Source: Phycisphaerales bacterium UBA1845 (GTDB lineage Bacteria; Planctomycetota; Phycisphaerae; UBA1845). From it: a stretch of DNA of 12,413 bases. The stretch is taken from NCBI GenBank assembly GCA_002338715.1, contig DDIR01000011.1, forward strand, positions 1 to 12,413, in the 5' to 3' direction. The translations under genes were made by a program, and so were the position numbers. Below, piece after piece: positions 1 through 6,612 of this stretch. Each line of letters opens with the position of its first letter. Position 1 is the stretch's first letter. The notes beneath the pieces are model-generated. The model had not been told where the DNA came from. It worked only from the letters and a program-made list of their open reading frames with translations, and did no database searches.

Positions 1-100
1 GGAAGCCGAACCGTTCAATCGACTCGGCCACCGCATCGACAGCCGCATCGTTCAGCCGCGGGTTGCGTTCGTAAGGCTTAATCTCGGCCAGTGGCCGCAT
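1..100 (-). CDS. ParB/Srx-domain protein, N-terminal part only (runs off left edge)
   Basis: An ATG at 100 opens a frame that stays open to base 1, giving 33 visible residues. They contain IKPYERNPRLND followed by AVAESIERFGF, the usual opening of a ParB N-terminal (ParB/Srx) domain: a proline/asparagine strand, then the helix ending in I-x-x-F-G-F. In mobile elements this domain occurs alone or fused in front of a DNA methyltransferase or other catalytic domain. The visible part cannot say which. The gene begins 8 bases after the stop of the small membrane-protein gene, so the two probably share a transcript. The ribosome binding site is weak (GAGTGA, overlapping the upstream stop). The fold is recognised from motif memory; the function of the full protein is open. 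Confidence 0.75.
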   Translation of the reverse strand, partial: MRPLAEIKPYERNPRLNDAAVDAVAESIERFGF

Positions 101-108
101 TGTGATTT

Positions 109-252
109 TCACTCTTCAGTCTCCTCGTCATTGGTGCCACTATTCGAGTCGCATCTGCAGTGCACCGATTCGCACACCTGCATGCCGATGAAAAATCCGA
201 GACTCATACAGCCGAGCGTAAACATCAGGCTTGCCACTACTTCAAAAAACAT
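109..252 (-). CDS. Small cysteine-containing single-pass membrane protein (47 aa)
   Basis: The frame is open further upstream, but the ATG at 252 is chosen because GAGGAG lies at a normal distance (about 8 bases) in front of it. From there the protein is compact: residues 2-26 are a hydrophobic membrane segment rich in Phe, Leu, Met and Gly, then a short cysteine stretch (C27, C32, C34; also C15 in the membrane), then a very acidic tail ending DEETEE. The longer form would add a basic, low-complexity stretch with no SD. I do not recognise a family. Size and topology resemble small phage or mobile-element membrane proteins, and the cysteines could bind metal or form disulfides. It is followed after 8 bases by the ParB-domain gene. 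Confidence 0.55.
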   Translation of the reverse strand: MFFEVVASLMFTLGCMSLGFFIGMQVCESVHCRCDSNSGTNDEETEE

Positions 253-847
253 CACAAGATCTCCTCTGTTGGGGGCCGCCTTCGGTCCCGTTTCAAATCT
301 CCGACGGAGCCGCGCCCCGTCTCGCAATTCCAATCAACGCCACACGGGCTACACGGTTCGCCTGTGTTGGGCCCGGGCAACGAGGGCGTTGTCCTGGTAC
401 CGATCGCCACCACCGCGTCCCACGGGCGTCCAGTTCGCGCCGTGCGCCAACCCTGACCGTCGCACGTAACTCCCTGCGCCAAAACGCTTTGAGTAAAACC
501 GGACAGGTGCAACAAACTCGGTCTATCCTTGCGTTTGTTCCCGCGGGCCTCGGTTGAACGTAAGTGCTGGGAGTACCTAATCTTATGGCGCATGGCCGGG
601 CTGTGAGTTGTCAGCGGATGCCGCGTGGCGCTCGTATGGTGGGGGTTGGCCGCCATGGCCATATGCGGGCCATCGCAGCGCAATCGAGAACTTCTTTCTT
701 CTTTCACCCCCTCTCGCGCACATACGTGAGTACACATATATGACGTGCGCGGGGGTACGGGTGAAAGAGAGAAAGAAGAAGAGAAGTAGTCGTTTTTACT
801 ATATATATTACGCATAACTTCCTTCACCCTTGTTTCACCTTCTTTCC
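253..847. other. Gene-poor region between the primase-helicase gene and the small membrane-protein gene
   Basis: No convincing gene is seen in these ~595 bases. A minus-strand frame stays open through almost all of it and stops in a TGATG overlap with the 47-residue gene. However, the predicted protein is a patchwork of Ser/Phe, Arg and Pro/Thr-rich stretches translated partly from a purine/pyrimidine tract and inverted repeat, and it resembles no family. Bases 691-859 hold the inverted repeat, TTTCACC repeats and AT-rich tract described separately. Bases 342-367 can form a hairpin with an 8-bp stem (one G-T pair) and a 10-base loop. No tRNA was found. Confidence 0.5.
691..778. repeat. Long imperfect inverted repeat (extended hairpin or cruciform)
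   Basis: The left arm 691-709 (CTTCTTTCTTCTTTCACCC) is complementary to 759-778 apart from one small bulge: 691-699 pairs with 770-778 and 701-709 with 759-767. Inside it, CGCGCAC (715-721) pairs perfectly with GTGCGCG (745-751). The loop is 722-744. In total about 25 bp can pair, with pyrimidine on one arm and purine on the other. It lies about 70 bases downstream of the primase-helicase stop. There is no U-run directly after the stem, so it does not look like a standard intrinsic terminator. It could be an origin structure, an attenuator or a protein-binding site. Confidence 0.7.
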
Positions 848-859
848 TCATCTTTCACC
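793..859. promoter_or_regulatory. AT-rich tract with TTTCACC direct repeats (candidate iterons or operator)
   Basis: TTCACC starts at 823, 834 and 854, the last two within TTTCACCT, so the spacings are 11 and 20 bases, near whole helical turns. The same motif occurs at 702-708, and inverted (GGTGAAA) at 760-766, in the arms of the neighbouring inverted repeat. An AT-rich stretch at 793-810 (TTTTTACTATATATATTA) lies between. The last repeat overlaps the end of the primase-helicase gene. Repeats plus an AT-rich tract beside a primase-helicase gene are typical of replication origins of plasmids and phages; that function is inferred, not shown. Confidence 0.45.
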
Positions 860-3265
860 TGCCAATCGGTACGCCGTGCGTGTTCGACCTTCGGTTGCAG
901 CGGACTCGATGGTGATGTCGCCACGCTGCACGAGCGTTTCGATCAAGTCACGGAAGCTCTTCGAGTCGATCTTCATGCGCTTGAGAAGGACGTGGTGGGG
1001 GAGTTCGTGATCCGGCGCCTTGCGAAGCTTTTGTATCAGCTTGAGACACTCGGCGTGGAACGGGTTGTCGGCGACGTGGCCGTACGCCATGAAGAGCATG
1101 CGACGCGTCTGGTGCATGACGAACCGCGTGGCCCACTCAGCAGCGGCGAGGCTGATGCACGGCGACTTGTGGTTCTCACTGATCGCGTAGAGCAGCGACA
1201 GTTTGCGCACCTGCTCGTTGACGCGACCCCACACCGTGGTGCCCACGTCATCATTACGCTGCTCTGCTGCGGCGTATTCGGCTTCGGCTTCCAGGCGGGT
1301 TGCAACGAGCACTTCCTTGGCTGCGTCGTCATGCTCGACGACTCGAGGGATCGGATGCCAGTTTTGCAGGTTGCCTTCACCGGGTTGGAATTCCGCCCAC
1401 CAGCGTGCCGTCGTCAGCACACGGGGCGGCAGCTCGCGTATTGACGGCTCCTGACCGCTGGCCCGCGGACCGCTCTCCAGAATGATCATGCGGGCGAAGA
1501 ACCCGTTGGTGAGCATGCGATCGGACAGCGCCTGATAGTAGTGATTGGGAATGGCCGTGCCGAAGATCACCAGACACGGCTGATCGATCACGCCCGGTGA
1601 ACCCTTGCCCGCCTTGCGGCGCATGGGATAGACGCTGTTCGCCGACGAGTAGATCGTTAGCAGCGTGCTCATGATCGCTTCGTGGCGTGCATCCTTGGAC
1701 CGGTTGATCGACTGGAGCATGCCGTCGATCTCGTCGGTTTGGAACAGCATCGCCGGATTCGTGAACAGGGCATCCTGGATGCCCTCTCCGGAGGCGAAGC
1801 GCTCACCGAGCCCGTCGGCCAGACCTGCTTCGTGAAGGATGCGGGTGTTGAGTTTGCGGGGCCAGTCCTTGCCCGCCGCTGAATGCGCCAGACCCAGCAG
1901 GTAGATGTTGGTGCGGTTATCCCCTGGATCACGTACCTTGCGACCGGCAAGGAAGGCCTGAAGCGCCACAGCGCCGCAGAACGCCATCACCCGATTGGGA
2001 TAGGGGGCAGTCGCGAGTCCATGGTCCATCACTTCGTTGACGAATCCGGGAATGCGCAGCAACTCGTCGGGTAGAGGACCGGGGTCGGTGGGTGCACTTC
2101 GTTCGTTGCGGTCGTCGTTGAGATCAGTGCTCACCGCACCGGGTATACGAAACCCTGACAGGTCGACACCGGTTTCGGCGTTAGCCAGCGGCACGTAGTC
2201 AGGCTCAAGTGTTTTGCGCAGATCGTGCCAGGTGAACCCATCGCCGCGATTGTGCTTGTTGCAATACGCGAGTTTGCCATCGTCACCGACCAGCACGGCA
2301 ATGTCAGAGCCGCCGTTGGAGACGATCTCGGGATCGATGGGGCAGCGTTCGAGCAATAACAGTGTCTTGCTGCCATTGCGACGTTCGCCTTTGACCTCGA
2401 CGCCATGCGACTGAAGCCAACTGCGAACGCCTGTCGGTGTGCATTCCAAGCGCGCAGCATTCTTGCCCGTCGTGGGTGTGACCGTCGGCGCCACTGCGTT
2501 CGTTGCGGCCACAAGCGAACGCAGCAGCGCTTCGGGCACGACTTCGATGTCCGCAGGAACATCGAGCAGTTCGGAGCGACGGTGGGGGCGGTCAGGCACA
2601 CCTTCGATGCCGCGCAGATCATCACCCTTGCGCGCCATGGTGCCGATCACCTTGACGATTCGCGCTGGATTGTGCACTGAGCGATCGACTGCAACCTGTT
2701 CGTCGCTGAACTGGTCGGCCAGCGCACCAAGCAGGGCTTTGATGAGACCGTCATCATCGACGGGCAAATCAATGCGATAGAGCAGGTGAAAACCGTTGCC
2801 CGACATCGCCTGAAGCGGTGGGGGCCAACCAAGGAAATCCAAATACTCGACGATCGCGGCAACGCGCTCGCGAGCCAATGCCAATTCGGCGTCGGTTGCG
2901 CTGACGCCCGCGGGGCGCAGGGGATCGACGTCGATAAGCAGCCAGCGCCGACAGGGAATATCCTTATCCTGCGAAGTTTCGCGGATGCGCGGCTTGATCC
3001 GATTGGCCGCCCGGGCAAGCAGGGCGGGTGACACCGGATTGAGCGTCAGGTAAATGCCCGGTGCGATCCCCGCTCGGTCGAGTTCCATGATCGACGTCAC
3101 CGCCGCATCGAGCGTGGCCCGCGTGAAGTATCCCGAACAAGTGTAGGCATAGCGAGCATTGCCTCGGTCGCGGCAATTGGGGGCGCGCACTTCAAACACA
3201 TCACCGGGCTGATAGAGCAGCTCGAGGAAGCGACGAACATCGAATTGAGCATCTTTCGATTTCAG
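848..3265 (-). CDS. Primase-helicase fusion protein with probable CTG start (805 aa)
   Basis: This is probably the replication protein of the element, synthesising primers and unwinding DNA. The N-terminal part looks like an archaeo-eukaryotic primase: LLIDVDP (Asp 112 and 114), SGNGFHLLYR (His 160) and DRSVHNPARIVK (about 194-206) fit the three AEP motifs. Residues 307-352 (CP...C-x-K-H...W-x-x-LR) resemble the small Cys/His domain of phage primases. The C-terminal half is ATPase-like: P-loop-like AHSAAGKD (460-467) and Walker B-like LFQTDEID (about 507-514), similar to DUF3987-type helicase domains. A GTG at 3199 has no SD and would remove FDVRRFLELLYQPGD, which resembles the opening of homologues as I remember them. 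The frame extends to a stop at 3277-3279. Its only plausible starts there are CTG at 3265 and ATT at 3268. CTG has AGGAGG 7 bases upstream and overlaps the helicase stop as CTGA. AEP and ATPase assignments are from motifs. Confidence 0.85.
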   Translation of the reverse strand: MKSKDAQFDVRRFLELLYQPGDVFEVRAPNCRDRGNARYAYTCSGYFTRATLDAAVTSIMELDRAGIAPGIYLTLNPVSPALLARAANRIKPRIRETSQDKDIPCRRWLLIDVDPLRPAGVSATDAELALARERVAAIVEYLDFLGWPPPLQAMSGNGFHLLYRIDLPVDDDGLIKALLGALADQFSDEQVAVDRSVHNPARIVKVIGTMARKGDDLRGIEGVPDRPHRRSELLDVPADIEVVPEALLRSLVAATNAVAPTVTPTTGKNAARLECTPTGVRSWLQSHGVEVKGERRNGSKTLLLLERCPIDPEIVSNGGSDIAVLVGDDGKLAYCNKHNRGDGFTWHDLRKTLEPDYVPLANAETGVDLSGFRIPGAVSTDLNDDRNERSAPTDPGPLPDELLRIPGFVNEVMDHGLATAPYPNRVMAFCGAVALQAFLAGRKVRDPGDNRTNIYLLGLAHSAAGKDWPRKLNTRILHEAGLADGLGERFASGEGIQDALFTNPAMLFQTDEIDGMLQSINRSKDARHEAIMSTLLTIYSSANSVYPMRRKAGKGSPGVIDQPCLVIFGTAIPNHYYQALSDRMLTNGFFARMIILESGPRASGQEPSIRELPPRVLTTARWWAEFQPGEGNLQNWHPIPRVVEHDDAAKEVLVATRLEAEAEYAAAEQRNDDVGTTVWGRVNEQVRKLSLLYAISENHKSPCISLAAAEWATRFVMHQTRRMLFMAYGHVADNPFHAECLKLIQKLRKAPDHELPHHVLLKRMKIDSKSFRDLIETLVQRGDITIESAATEGRTRTAYRLAGER

Positions 3266-4941
3266 AATGGCACCTCCTCGTCAGCTGAGTTGGTGGCATA
3301 CCAGGGCTCATCGTTGTCGACTTCGGGAAGCGGCGGTTTGGGGCCAAGTTTGTAGCCAACCACACGATCGAATTTTTCGCCGGGCTTGCGTTCCACTGTG
3401 ATGGACAGCGCCGGCGCGATTGCCTTGGCTTCGGCAAGTTCCACAGCGCGCTCAGCGGTATCGGGAATGGGATCGTACGAATGTTGCCTCCACCAGGCTT
3501 CGGCTTTCTGACGAGCGAACCCATCGTGCTCGAAGCACACCCATTCGGACACGTATTCATTGAAGCCGATTTTGTACTCGACGCGGAACGTGCGCGGGGT
3601 GTCCGGTGTTGCGTCTCGTTTCTCGTGGACGGCGTAAAAGGTATCGAGGACTTCGCATTCGCTGCGTTTAACCTGATCGCTGAGAATGCCCTCGTCGGAC
3701 GCGGTGGGATCGTGCCCGTTGCGATTGCGTTCGGGGAACACATGTCCGCAGTCGGGACAGATCGAATAACCCGCCGCAATCACCGCTCGACATTCGGGAC
3801 ATTCCTTCGCAGGTGCATCGCCATTGCTGGGCCTTGAGATGTCCGTGACACGAATGGCATCAACGGGACCATGGCGCAGCACGTTGCCGCCAAAGTCGAG
3901 CACCAGACAGTCGCTCTTTCCCGGGTGCAAGCGGAAGCCCCTGCCAACCATTTGATAATAGAGCCCCGGTGACAACGTCGGGCGAACTAGCGCGACACAG
4001 TCGATATTGGTGGCGTCGAATCCGGTGGTCAGCACATTGACGTTGCACAGGTATTTGAGGTCGCCGGATTTGAAACGGTCCAGAATGGTGTCGCGTTCGG
4101 CGTTAGGTGTTTCACCGCACACGAAACCGCACTCAGCGCCGTGGTCGGTGTGAAGCACGTCAGCGATGTGTCGTCCATGGGCGACGCCGGAAGCGAAGAT
4201 CAGCACGCTGTTGCGATCATCCGTGTACTCGATGATTTCGCGGCAGGCCGACAGGACCAAGTCCTGATTGTCCATCAAATCCTCGACTTCGCCGGCGATG
4301 TATTCGCCACCGCGCACGTGCAGCTTGTCGGTGTCGGGTTTGATCAAGCCGGCCTTGGTGCGCAGTTGGCACAGGTAGCCCTGCACAATCAGTTCACGCA
4401 CGCCAACCTCGAAGCAGATTGCATTGAGGATGTTCTCGGGCGCGCAGATCGTGCCGCTTTTCATGCGGAAGGGTGTGGCAGTCAGCCCGATGACGCGCAC
4501 GTTGGGGTTGATCACCTTCATGTCGGTGAGGAATTGCCGATACATACCCTCGCCGTCAGGTGGGATAAGATGCGCTTCGTCAACGATGATCAGATCGACC
4601 GCGTCAATGTCGCAGGCCTTTTGATAGACCGATTGGATGCCGGCGATGGTGACGGCGTAACCGAGGTCGCGACGCTTCAACCCTGCCGAGTAGATGCCCA
4701 CCGGCAGGTCGGGATCGACGACGTGGAGCTTCTCGGCCGCCTGGCCAAGCAGTTCCTTGACGTGGGCGAGAATCAGGACGCGACCATTCCACAACTGCAC
4801 AGCGTCTCGGCAAATGGTGGCCATCACCGGGGTTTTTCCGCCTGCGGTTGGGATGACCACGCAGGGATTGTCTTCACGCTCACGCAAATGGCGATAGACG
4901 GTATCGACGGCTTCACGTTGATAGGGGCGCAGCGTCAACAT
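3262..4941 (-). CDS. SF2 DEAD/DEAH-box DNA helicase with zinc ribbon (559 aa)
   Basis: ATP-dependent superfamily 2 helicase, the type found in phage and mobile-element replication modules. Motifs in order: LRPYQREAV (residues 4-12), P-loop PTAGGKT (31-37), VDEAHLIP (DEAH at 121-124), TATP (154-157) and the arginine-finger motif QMVGRGFR (330-337). A four-cysteine zinc ribbon follows (C381, C384, C395, C398). Then comes a ~100-residue C-terminal domain with EWVCFEHDGFARQKAEAWW that I associate with phage helicases. The protein ends ADEEVPF, like the C-terminal tip of SSB. The frame is open to 5133, but the ATG at 4941 is chosen because homologues begin close to the RPYQ motif and GAGG precedes it; the upstream stretch is Arg/Ser-rich shadow coding of the 90-residue gene. 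It overlaps that gene by 29 bases and the next by CTGA. Confidence 0.93.
   Translation of the reverse strand: MLTLRPYQREAVDTVYRHLREREDNPCVVIPTAGGKTPVMATICRDAVQLWNGRVLILAHVKELLGQAAEKLHVVDPDLPVGIYSAGLKRRDLGYAVTIAGIQSVYQKACDIDAVDLIIVDEAHLIPPDGEGMYRQFLTDMKVINPNVRVIGLTATPFRMKSGTICAPENILNAICFEVGVRELIVQGYLCQLRTKAGLIKPDTDKLHVRGGEYIAGEVEDLMDNQDLVLSACREIIEYTDDRNSVLIFASGVAHGRHIADVLHTDHGAECGFVCGETPNAERDTILDRFKSGDLKYLCNVNVLTTGFDATNIDCVALVRPTLSPGLYYQMVGRGFRLHPGKSDCLVLDFGGNVLRHGPVDAIRVTDISRPSNGDAPAKECPECRAVIAAGYSICPDCGHVFPERNRNGHDPTASDEGILSDQVKRSECEVLDTFYAVHEKRDATPDTPRTFRVEYKIGFNEYVSEWVCFEHDGFARQKAEAWWRQHSYDPIPDTAERAVELAEAKAIAPALSITVERKPGEKFDRVVGYKLGPKPPLPEVDNDEPWYATNSADEEVPF
3271..3278 (-). promoter_or_regulatory. 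Strong Shine-Dalgarno (AGGAGGTG) inside the helicase 3' end
   Basis: The minus strand reads AGGAGGTG here, a full match to the anti-SD core. It encodes the EEV of the helicase C-terminus and lies 7 bases before the CTG at 3265. No ATG, GTG or TTG stands at a usable distance, so this site decides the non-standard start of the primase-helicase gene. Confidence 0.75.
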
Positions 4942-5185
4942 CGGCGCCTCGCTTTCGACGGCGCGCCACATACCAGTCCATGACTTTTTGGTGGTCGCGG
5001 ATCGGCTGGCTCGACGCGATGAGCGCCTTGCAGAAGCGAAGGGTACAGTCGAGTTCGTTCGCGTAGAGCTTGTCGTAATACACATGGAACGACCACACCC
5101 GAAACCGTGCTTCGATCTCGGTCCACGGGACATCCGGCGTTGCCGGCGCGTCGTCGTGTGTCTCGACTTGTTGGTGATGGTTCAA
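4913..5185 (-). CDS. Hypothetical protein between the DUF669 and helicase genes (90 aa)
   Basis: Not recognised. An in-frame TGA lies two codons before the TTG at 5185, and no ATG or GTG is available before Met 69, so TTG is the only sensible start; AGGTGA precedes it closely. The codons are rich in G/C at third positions like its neighbours, and this frame gives a balanced protein with an aromatic, helical-looking centre (FRVWSFHVYYDKLYANELD) and a basic stretch ARRRKRG. The competing ATG frame at 5198 gives an arginine-rich, low-quality sequence. It starts 14 bases after the DUF669 stop and overlaps the helicase start by 29 bases, so it belongs to the replication operon. It may be a small accessory DNA-binding or helicase-loading protein, but nothing in the sequence shows this. 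Confidence 0.6.
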   Translation of the reverse strand: MNHHQQVETHDDAPATPDVPWTEIEARFRVWSFHVYYDKLYANELDCTLRFCKALIASSQPIRDHQKVMDWYVARRRKRGADVDAAPLST

Positions 5186-5199
5186 CGGTCACCTGCATG

Positions 5200-5655
5200 T
5201 CAGCTGCGAGCCCATGGCGGCGTGCTGGACGGCACCTGTGCCGGTGCAGCAGCCGCGGTTTCCTTCTTCGCGTAACCTTTGATTTCGTTGGTCAGTTCAC
5301 CGGTGTCGGGACGTTTCTTGAGCCGCACGTCGATGACCAGCGGAATGTTGTGCAACTCGAGGGAGTCTTTCGGCTGCATGACGCCGACCGCATGGCAGAT
5401 CGCCGACAGTTCGGCGCGGGCGAGTTTTACGGCGGTGGCGTTCGAGTTCTCCAGATTGAGTCGCGCCCACTGGATGCGACCCTTGTGATCACCTTCGAGT
5501 AGTTGAAAAGTGAGCTGCAAGTATTGACCAGAACCGTTCTTGGTCGGTTTGAATTCCGATTCGGTAATCGCCGCGAGATACTTGCCCGCGGGAATCGGCT
5601 CGAATGCGGCTGCCGGTTCGACCTGTTGCGCGTCAAAACCTTTTAGATTCGCCAT
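5200..5655 (-). CDS. DUF669-type phage ssDNA-binding-like protein (151 aa)
   Basis: The protein fits the DUF669 family: FEPIPAGKYLAAITESEFK near the N-terminus, then GSGQYLQLTFQLLEGDHKGRI, the strand-rich core typical of these OB-like proteins, then a helical portion and a loose Ala/Pro tail ending PPWARS. Members lie next to Sak4-like recombinases or phage helicases and are thought to coat single-stranded DNA. That role is inferred from context. The start at 5655 has GGAG seven bases upstream. The gene overlaps the 3' end of the Sak4-like gene by 23 bases and is followed after 14 bases by the 90-residue gene. It lacks the acidic SSB tail; the SSB-like tip is on the helicase instead. Confidence 0.82.
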   Translation of the reverse strand: MANLKGFDAQQVEPAAAFEPIPAGKYLAAITESEFKPTKNGSGQYLQLTFQLLEGDHKGRIQWARLNLENSNATAVKLARAELSAICHAVGVMQPKDSLELHNIPLVIDVRLKKRPDTGELTNEIKGYAKKETAAAAPAQVPSSTPPWARS

Positions 5656-6436
5656 TGGATTGCTCCTTGTTTGTTGAGTTTGGATTGGTCATTGCTGTCA
5701 TCAGCGCGTGCCAAGACAGCGGAAGTTCAGCGGGAAGTGAAAATCGGTTTTTGGCGACGCATGCGGGACTGCCGACGGTACGCAGGATGCGTTCGCCGCC
5801 ATCCTTGCCCAGGCCGGCTGCGATCGTGCGGTCCCGGCCAAAACCGGCATCCTCCGTGCGGGTGATGATCTTCCGAGTGGCGAACAAAACTGCGTCGACC
5901 CATTCGCTCACTAACGCGTTGGCGTGCTTGTGTAAGCGGGGCGAATAGCGGTCGTAAGCGGGGTGATCAGGATCTTCGAATCGCTCCACCTTGGCGTGCG
6001 CTAGGAGGATCACGCACATGCCGCGCTGAATGCGCAAAGCGTTGAGCAGGTCGAGAATCTTGCGCCAGTAGTCAAGGGCGTGTGTATAGCCCTTAGCGTA
6101 GCCGCCATCGACTTTTTCGATCGACGTAACCGCAAACTGGTCGCAAAGTGCGTCCCAAATCAGTCGCTCAAGCCAGTCCAGGCTGTCGATCACGACGGAT
6201 TGATATTCGTGCGACTCGGTTAGCAGTGTGCGCAACGCTGCTTCGACCTCGGTGAGCTTCTTTGCTAATGGAAACGACGAGCAGTCGATCTGATCCAGGC
6301 CGTCCTCGGTAGGCACGAAAATCGGTCGCGGTGCCTGCGCGGCGGTTGAAGACTTGCCGACGCCTTCGGATCCGTAGATCAAAAATCGCGGCGGTGTAGA
6401 GCGGGGGCCTTTATGTACGTGTGTTAGCAGGGACAT
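5633..6436 (-). CDS. Sak4-like RecA-fold ATPase, single-strand annealing type (267 aa)
   Basis: Compact P-loop ATPase of the type annotated as ATP-binding protein or Sak4 in phages. Residues 18-29 read FLIYGSEGVGKS, a classic Walker A. Residues 81-90 (VVIDSLDWLE) are the Walker B strand with acidic residues, and ILLAHAKVERFED (about 143-155) is the strand carrying the conserved histidine in this family. The length is normal. The expected role is ATP-dependent DNA recombination or annealing with the following DUF669 protein, supporting replication of the element. The ATG at 6436 follows GAGGAG at about 11 bases, slightly long, but the next in-frame methionine is far beyond the P-loop. The gene opens the replication module after a 176-base gap behind the sigma-like gene. 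Confidence 0.88.
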   Translation of the reverse strand: MSLLTHVHKGPRSTPPRFLIYGSEGVGKSSTAAQAPRPIFVPTEDGLDQIDCSSFPLAKKLTEVEAALRTLLTESHEYQSVVIDSLDWLERLIWDALCDQFAVTSIEKVDGGYAKGYTHALDYWRKILDLLNALRIQRGMCVILLAHAKVERFEDPDHPAYDRYSPRLHKHANALVSEWVDAVLFATRKIITRTEDAGFGRDRTIAAGLGKDGGERILRTVGSPACVAKNRFSLPAELPLSWHALMTAMTNPNSTNKEQSNGESKRF

Positions 6437-6612
6437 CGCGTCTGATGCTCCTCATCGATTGAATCAGTTGATAAGTTGTTGCTTTGGAAATCAGGCGAAT
6501 TGCCTTGGCCGCAGCGTATGTTCCTCTACTCATTACTTACGCAATCGTTGGGAACGTTGTCGGAAAACTTTTGCTTTTTCTGCGCTCACTTTTCCTTGGA
6601 GTGGTCATCAGC
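6437..6612. other. Intergenic gap in front of the replication module
   Basis: 176 bases between the sigma-like gene and the Sak4-like gene, more AT-rich than its surroundings. A promoter for the replication genes would be expected here, but I see no convincing -35/-10 pair. A 40-codon minus-strand frame (6533 to 6411) fills part of it and overlaps the Sak4-like start in another frame. It has no ribosome binding site, so I do not call it a gene. Confidence 0.35.

Noticed and set aside
342..367. Hairpin ACACGGGC/GCCTGTGT considered as a tRNA arm or terminator
   Set aside because: No cloverleaf can be built around it and no T-run follows on either strand.
252..851. 199-codon minus-strand frame across the gene-poor region, ending in TGATG with the next gene
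   Set aside because: Its sequence is a mosaic of low-complexity stretches translated from the inverted repeat and purine tract. It matches no family, and the TGATG junction alone is not enough.
4141..4983. 280-codon plus-strand frame
   Set aside because: Antisense to the helicase, whose motifs are clear in the minus-strand frame.
4942..5133. N-terminal extension of the helicase
   Set aside because: The extra 64 residues are Arg/Ser-rich shadow translation of the 90-residue gene. The ATG at 4941 has a ribosome binding site and matches the usual helicase start.
6411..6533. 40-codon minus-strand frame between the sigma-like and Sak4-like genes
   Set aside because: No ribosome binding site, no recognisable motif, and it overlaps the Sak4-like start in another frame.
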